DNA from: Bacteroidales bacterium
GTDB taxonomy: Bacteria > Bacteroidota > Bacteroidia > Bacteroidales > Bacteroidaceae
Direction of reading: 5' to 3'
Assembly (NCBI GenBank): GCA_030523385.1
Contig: JAUNIV010000050.1
Location: forward strand, 1-11,337
DNA length: 11,337 nt
The notes beneath the pieces were generated by a model. The model was not told the origin of the DNA. It searched no databases and saw only the letters and a list, made by a program, of their open reading frames with translations. Shown in pieces: positions 7,330 to 11,337 of this stretch. Position 1 is the stretch's first letter; the number at the start of each line of letters is the position of its first letter. Position numbers and translations under genes: made by a program.

Positions 7330-7830
7330 ATGTTGACTATCATACAAAGAATAGAGTGGTTTATCGGGCTGGCACTGCTACAGGTGCTTGTCTTGAACAG
7401 AGTGCATATCGACGGATACGCCACTCCATTCTTTTTCATCTATTTCATATTGAAGTATAATTCGGGCGCAAGCCGGAACGTACTGATGACGTGGGCTTTC
7501 TTATTGGGATTGACCGTTGACGTGTGCAGCAACACGGCGGGGATGAATGCAGCGGCGGCCACCTTGCTGGCTTTCTTGCGCGAACCGATATTGCGCGGAG
7601 TGACCCTGCGCGACAGTGCCGACGACTTTGAACCAAGCGTCAGGACGATGGGCTTCTCATCCTTCTTCCGCTACATATTATTGTGCTGCTGTCTGTTCTG
7701 CACCGTACAGGTGCTCATTGACACCTTTTCCTTTTTCCGTATTTCCATCTTATTACTGAAAATATTGACAGATATTTCGAGCACCCTGATTTGCATCTTG
7801 TGTGCCGAAGCTATCAGGAGGAAAGCATAG
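7330..7830 (+). CDS. mreD: Rod-shape-determining protein MreD
   Basis: A 166-residue integral membrane protein, nearly all hydrophobic, with about five predicted membrane segments (roughly 8-25, 32-45, 53-70, 107-130 and 137-160). MreD proteins are short and poorly conserved; the identification rests on size, topology, the segment FLLGLTVDVCSNTAGMNA, and position between mreC and mrdA. It belongs to the elongasome membrane complex with MreC. ATG 7330 lies 9 bp after mreC in an A-rich context. The stop codon TAG (7828-7830) shares its last base with the GTG start of mrdA, and the Shine-Dalgarno site for mrdA lies inside its final codons, which suggests translational coupling. Confidence 0.9.
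   Translation: MLTIIQRIEWFIGLALLQVLVLNRVHIDGYATPFFFIYFILKYNSGASRNVLMTWAFLLGLTVDVCSNTAGMNAAAATLLAFLREPILRGVTLRDSADDFEPSVRTMGFSSFFRYILLCCCLFCTVQVLIDTFSFFRISILLLKILTDISSTLICILCAEAIRRKA
7816..7821 (+). promoter_or_regulatory. Strong Shine-Dalgarno site for mrdA, within mreD
   Basis: AGGAGG ends 8 nt before the GTG at 7830 and is a full match to the anti-Shine-Dalgarno core. Other starts in this window have A-rich leaders without such a site. It decides the mrdA start: the frame is open to a TTG at 7791, but that would add 13 residues (MHLVCRSYQEESI) unlike any PBP2 N-terminus. Confidence 0.7.
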
Positions 7831-9680
7831 TGGAAAGAGATTATAATCTGGAGAAACGGAAATACGTGATAGGCGGATCGGTCGTGTTCATCGTACTGAT
7901 TTACATTCTGCGGCTCTTTTCCTTGCAAATCATGAGCGAGGACTATAAGAAGAATGCCGACAGCAACGCCTTTCTGAACAAGACGCAATATCCCAGCCGC
8001 GGCGTGATGTACGACCGCAACGGCAATCTGCTGGTATATAACCAACCGGCCTACGACGTCACCATGGTCATGAAAGAGGTGCAGGATTTGGACACGCTGG
8101 ACTTATGCCGCACGCTGAACATTACCCCCGAATACTTCAAGAAGCGCATCCACGAGATGAAGGACCGACGCTCCAATCCGGGTTATTCACCCTACACGCA
8201 TCAGGTATTCATGACACAGCTTTCGGCCGAAGAGTGTGGTGTGTTTCAGGAAAAGCTGTTTAAGTTTCCGGGATTCTACATCCAGCGACGCACCATCCGC
8301 CAGTATAATTACAACTCAGCGGCACACGTGTTGGGCGACATTGCCGAAGTGTCTAAAAGAGACATCGAAGCCGATGACTACTACGTGCGTGGTGACTTCA
8401 TCGGCAAACAGGGTGTGGAACGGGCCTACGAAAAGCAACTGCGAGGCGAAAAGGGAGTGGAAATCCTGCTACGAGACGCACGCGGACGCATACAGGGAAG
8501 ATACATGGACGGGAAGCTGGACCGCACGCCTGTGCCGGGAAAGAACTTGAAGTTGGGCATCGACATCGAATTGCAGATGTTGGGCGAACGCCTGCTCGAA
8601 GGAAAGATAGGAAGTATCGTGGCCATAGAACCTACTACCGGCGAAATACTCTGCATGGTATCGGCACCGAGCTTTGACCCGCGCCTCATGGTGGGCAGAC
8701 AGCGAGGCAAGAACCACTTAGAACTGGCACGCGACAACTGGAAGCCTTTGCTGAACCGTGCCATCATGGGACAGTTTCCTCCCGGTTCTACATTCAAGCC
8801 CACGCAGGGACTCACTTTCCTGCAAGAAGGAATCATCACACCGCAGACGGCTTATTCATGTTTCCACGGATTTGTGTATGCAGGTCTTCGCGTAGGGTGC
8901 CACTCACATGGTTCTCCCTTACCATTGGTTCCTGCCATAGCCACTTCGTGCAACGGTTATTTCTGTTGGGGACTGTTCCACATGATTGGAGCCAAAAAGA
9001 AATACGGTTCGGTGCAGAACGCCATGAACACCTGGCGGGATTACATGGTTTCTATGGGATTCGGTTATCCGTTGGGCGTGGATTTGCCGGGCGAGAAGCG
9101 CGGAATGATACCCAACGCAGCCTACTACGACAAGAATTACAGAGGCTCATGGAACGGACTGACCATCATTTCCATCTCCATCGGACAGGGTGAAGTGACT
9201 GCTACTCCGCTCCAGATAGCCAATCTGAGTGCTACCATCGCCAATCGTGGTTACTACATCACCCCGCACGTGGTGAAGGAAGTAGAAGACGAGCCTTTGG
9301 ATACTCTATACACCAACCGTCACTATACCAAAGTGAATCGCGAACATTACGAAACGGTGGTAGAAGGCATGAGGGCTGCTGTATTGGGCGGTACTTGCCG
9401 CAATGCCAACATCCCGGGCATAGAGGTATGCGGCAAGACGGGTACGGCACAGAACCGTGGTAAGGACCACTCCGCCTTTATGGGCTTCGCTCCGATGAAT
9501 GACCCGAAGATAGCCATTGCCGTGTATGTGGAGAACGGCGGATGGGGAGCTACCTACGGTGTGCCCATCGGTGCACTGATGATGGAACAATATCTCAAAG
9601 GCAGCCTCTCGCCGGAAAGTGAGGCAAAGGCAGCCGACATTCAAAGCAGAAGAATAGACTATGGCATACACGAACGATAG
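7830..9680 (+). CDS. mrdA: Penicillin-binding protein 2, elongasome transpeptidase
   Basis: A 616-residue class B PBP that cross-links lateral-wall peptidoglycan in the periplasm and works as a pair with RodA. A short cytoplasmic tail (MERDYNLEKRK) precedes one membrane anchor (about 12-31). The PBP dimerisation/pedestal region starts with the conserved SRGVMYDRNGNLL (56-68). The transpeptidase domain carries all three active-site motifs: STFK with nucleophile Ser320 and Lys323, SCN (373-375), and KTGT (536-539). Beta-lactam sensitivity is expected from the family. The start is a GTG chosen from the Shine-Dalgarno site; it overlaps the mreD stop by 1 bp. The 3' end overlaps rodA by 20 bp. Length agrees with E. 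coli PBP2 (633) given a shorter C-terminus. Confidence 0.95.
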   Translation: MERDYNLEKRKYVIGGSVVFIVLIYILRLFSLQIMSEDYKKNADSNAFLNKTQYPSRGVMYDRNGNLLVYNQPAYDVTMVMKEVQDLDTLDLCRTLNITPEYFKKRIHEMKDRRSNPGYSPYTHQVFMTQLSAEECGVFQEKLFKFPGFYIQRRTIRQYNYNSAAHVLGDIAEVSKRDIEADDYYVRGDFIGKQGVERAYEKQLRGEKGVEILLRDARGRIQGRYMDGKLDRTPVPGKNLKLGIDIELQMLGERLLEGKIGSIVAIEPTTGEILCMVSAPSFDPRLMVGRQRGKNHLELARDNWKPLLNRAIMGQFPPGSTFKPTQGLTFLQEGIITPQTAYSCFHGFVYAGLRVGCHSHGSPLPLVPAIATSCNGYFCWGLFHMIGAKKKYGSVQNAMNTWRDYMVSMGFGYPLGVDLPGEKRGMIPNAAYYDKNYRGSWNGLTIISISIGQGEVTATPLQIANLSATIANRGYYITPHVVKEVEDEPLDTLYTNRHYTKVNREHYETVVEGMRAAVLGGTCRNANIPGIEVCGKTGTAQNRGKDHSAFMGFAPMNDPKIAIAVYVENGGWGATYGVPIGALMMEQYLKGSLSPESEAKAADIQSRRIDYGIHER

Positions 9681-11115
9681 TATTTGGAAAACAGTGGACT
9701 GGGTAACCATCTGCATCTATCTGATATTGGTTATCTTCGGATGGTTCAGCGTGTGCGGAGCCAGCTACGATTACGGCGACATGGACTTCTTCGACTTCAG
9801 TACGCGAACCGGTAAACAGTTTGTGTGGATATGCTGCTCGTTAGGATTGGGCTTTATCCTGATGATGCTGGAAGACAGGCTGTATGACATGTTTGCCTAC
9901 ATCCTGTATGGAGCCATGATGGTGTTGCTCTTCATCACACCTTTCGTGGCAGAAGATACGAAAGGCTCTTATTCGTGGATTAAGTTCGGTCCCGTGAGCC
10001 TGCAACCGGCAGAGTTTGCCAAATTTGCCACGGCACTCGCTCTGGCTAAGTTCATGAATACCTACGGATTCACCATGAGCAAGCTGAAACACTCTTTGCC
10101 TGTAGTGGGCATCATCCTGCTGCCCATGCTGCTCATTGTGTTGCAACGGGAGACCGGTTCGGCTTTGGTTTATCTGTCTTTCTTCTTCATGCTATATAGG
10201 GAAGGTATGCCCGGCTCCATCCTCTTTGCCGGTATTTGTGCGGTGGTTTACTTCGTGGTGGGCATCCGATTCAGTCAGGACCTGCTGCCGGATGGTTGCA
10301 CATCCATCGGAGAATCTTCCGTCCTGCTGCTTATCGTGGTGCTTTCTGCCTTGCTGGTAAACAGTTATTGCAAGAAAGATTCTGCCCGATGGTATATTTT
10401 TGGCATAGGAGCAGGCGGCACGCTGTTGGCTTACCTCTCTTCTTGCTACGTCATTCCCTTTGATATTACTTGGATACAATACGGGCTGTGCGTACTCTTG
10501 GTAGGTTATCTCATTTTCCTGTCCATACGCGAGCGCATGCGCAATTATTTCTACATCGCTTTGTTTGCCGTCGGCTCTGTGGCCTTTCTGTTTTCTGCCG
10601 ACTATGTGTTCGAGAAAGTGCTTGAGCCTCATCAGCAGGTACGTATCAAAGTCGTGTTGGGTATGGAAGAAGATTTGGCCGGTGCGGGATATAATGTAAA
10701 TCAAAGCAAGATAGCCATCGGCTCGGGCGGATTGCTGGGGAAAGGATTCCTGAACGGCACGCAAACCAAACTGAAATACGTGCCCGAACAAGATACTGAC
10801 TTTATATTCTGTACGGTGGGCGAAGAAGAAGGATTCCTTGGCTCAGCCTTTGTGCTACTTCTGTTCATGGCGCTGATTCTGCGACTCATCTGGCTGGCCG
10901 AACGCCAACACACGCGCTTTGCACGGGTATATGGCTATTCGGTGCTGAGCATTTTCCTGTTCCACCTCTTTATTAATATAGGTATGGTATTGGGATTGAC
11001 GCCTGTCATCGGCATTCCGTTGCCGTTCTTCAGCTACGGCGGTTCTTCCCTGTGGGGCTTCACCATCCTGCTCTTTGTATTCCTGCGTATGGATGCCGCC
11101 CGCAGCCGACGATAA
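9661..11115 (+). CDS. rodA: SEDS peptidoglycan glycosyltransferase RodA
   Basis: A 484-residue polytopic membrane protein of the SEDS family that polymerises lipid II into glycan strands with PBP2. Signatures include LQRETGSALVY (161-171), AGAGYNVNQSKIAIGSGGLLGKG, then PEQDTDFIF with the putative catalytic Asp380 (equivalent to the essential Asp of E. coli RodA HTDF), and the C-terminal PLPFFSYGGSS (453-463). It is about 115 residues longer than E. coli RodA (370). The extra length lies between residues 165 and 325 and is mostly hydrophobic, so it likely adds membrane segments. This long form is, to my knowledge, usual in Bacteroidales. ATG 9661 overlaps mrdA by 20 bp, which suggests coupled translation of the two partners in a fixed ratio. 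Confidence 0.94.
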   Translation: MAYTNDSIWKTVDWVTICIYLILVIFGWFSVCGASYDYGDMDFFDFSTRTGKQFVWICCSLGLGFILMMLEDRLYDMFAYILYGAMMVLLFITPFVAEDTKGSYSWIKFGPVSLQPAEFAKFATALALAKFMNTYGFTMSKLKHSLPVVGIILLPMLLIVLQRETGSALVYLSFFFMLYREGMPGSILFAGICAVVYFVVGIRFSQDLLPDGCTSIGESSVLLLIVVLSALLVNSYCKKDSARWYIFGIGAGGTLLAYLSSCYVIPFDITWIQYGLCVLLVGYLIFLSIRERMRNYFYIALFAVGSVAFLFSADYVFEKVLEPHQQVRIKVVLGMEEDLAGAGYNVNQSKIAIGSGGLLGKGFLNGTQTKLKYVPEQDTDFIFCTVGEEEGFLGSAFVLLLFMALILRLIWLAERQHTRFARVYGYSVLSIFLFHLFINIGMVLGLTPVIGIPLPFFSYGGSSLWGFTILLFVFLRMDAARSRR

Positions 11116-11126
11116 CAAGCGGGATT

Positions 11127-11337
11127 CTACTTCCTCTTAATCTGAATGCCCACATTGCTAATGCCTTTCAGCGGACGGTCTTTCATGATTTGCACTACAC
11201 GAATCGTACGGCTCTGTCCTTCTTGAAGGATAGGGAATGTCATCTTATAAGGCAAGGTGCACTGGTATAATCCACCGGAACCGCTGCCTGTCCTGTCTCC
11301 CGTTTCATCGGCTAAGAAGAGTTGCAAGGTATCTGTC
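11127..11337 (-). CDS. gldH: GldH-like lipoprotein, C-terminal part only
   Basis: About 70 C-terminal residues are in the window; the gene continues past the right edge, so the N-terminal lipobox cannot be seen. The first in-frame TTG (11325-11327) is not the start, since the frame stays open with TDT upstream. The end of the protein reads GGLYQCTLPYKMTFPI ... MKDRPLKGISNVGIQIKRK, which fits the C-terminal pattern of gliding motility lipoprotein GldH (a PLxGIxxVGIxI ending). GldH is needed for gliding in Flavobacterium, but relatives occur in non-gliding Bacteroidales where the role is unclear. The stop codon (TAG, 11127-11129) lies only 11 bp from the rodA stop on the opposite strand. The assignment is from recall of the family pattern; another small lipoprotein family is possible. 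Confidence 0.75.
   Translation of the reverse strand, partial: TDTLQLFLADETGDRTGSGSGGLYQCTLPYKMTFPILQEGQSRTIRVVQIMKDRPLKGISNVGIQIKRK

Noticed and set aside
10395..10402. TATTTTTG, a perfect -7 promoter match inside rodA
   Set aside because: There is no -33 match at 19 bp (AAGA at 10372-10375) and no gene starts downstream.
1..11337. A search for tRNA, rRNA, CRISPR arrays, insertion sequences, toxin-antitoxin or defence genes
   Set aside because: Nothing in the sequence supports any of these; all long frames are explained by housekeeping and cell-wall genes.

Overview
The window reads as a chromosomal housekeeping region from a member of the order Bacteroidales (Bacteroides, Phocaeicola or a close relative). 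Three things support this. The gene order is hflX, DUF4954, purH, mreBCD, mrdA, rodA, gldH. The promoters fit the Bacteroidetes -33/-7 type (TAnnTTTG). Most starts are preceded by A-rich sequence rather than a Shine-Dalgarno site. I see no phage, plasmid, transposase, CRISPR or defence genes. Species cannot be fixed from the sequence alone.

Layout, all on the + strand unless stated: a promoter (8-38) drives hflX (70-1323), a ribosome-associated GTPase. It is followed 15 bp later by a 662-residue DUF4954 protein (1339-3327), a predicted beta-helix protein of unknown function. A 343-bp gene-free gap (3328-3670) holds two different repeat structures and then a purH promoter box. The first is a pair of REP-type hairpins in inverted orientation, a BIME-like unit with GTAG feet and compensatory base changes. 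The second is a 21-bp-period repeat with phased T-tracts. purH (3671-5194) encodes the bifunctional last two steps of de novo IMP synthesis. A 118-bp gap follows, with a 19-bp imperfect hairpin built from inverted heptamer repeats.

The right half is the elongasome cluster mreB (5313-6335), mreC (6472-7320), mreD (7330-7830), mrdA/PBP2 (7830-9680) and rodA (9661-11115). These genes make the MreB cytoskeleton, its membrane adaptors, and the SEDS glycosyltransferase/transpeptidase pair that builds lateral-wall peptidoglycan. mreC to rodA are tightly packed: a 9-bp gap, a 1-bp overlap and a 20-bp overlap. mrdA has a GTG start preceded by a rare good Shine-Dalgarno site inside mreD. On the - strand, the C-terminal end of a GldH-like lipoprotein gene (11127-11337) converges on rodA with only 11 bp between the stop codons, and runs off the window.

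I found no convincing new biological system. The points most worth a second look are the non-coding repeats upstream of purH and mreB, the uncharacterised DUF4954 protein coupled to hflX, and the roughly 115-residue expansion in RodA.
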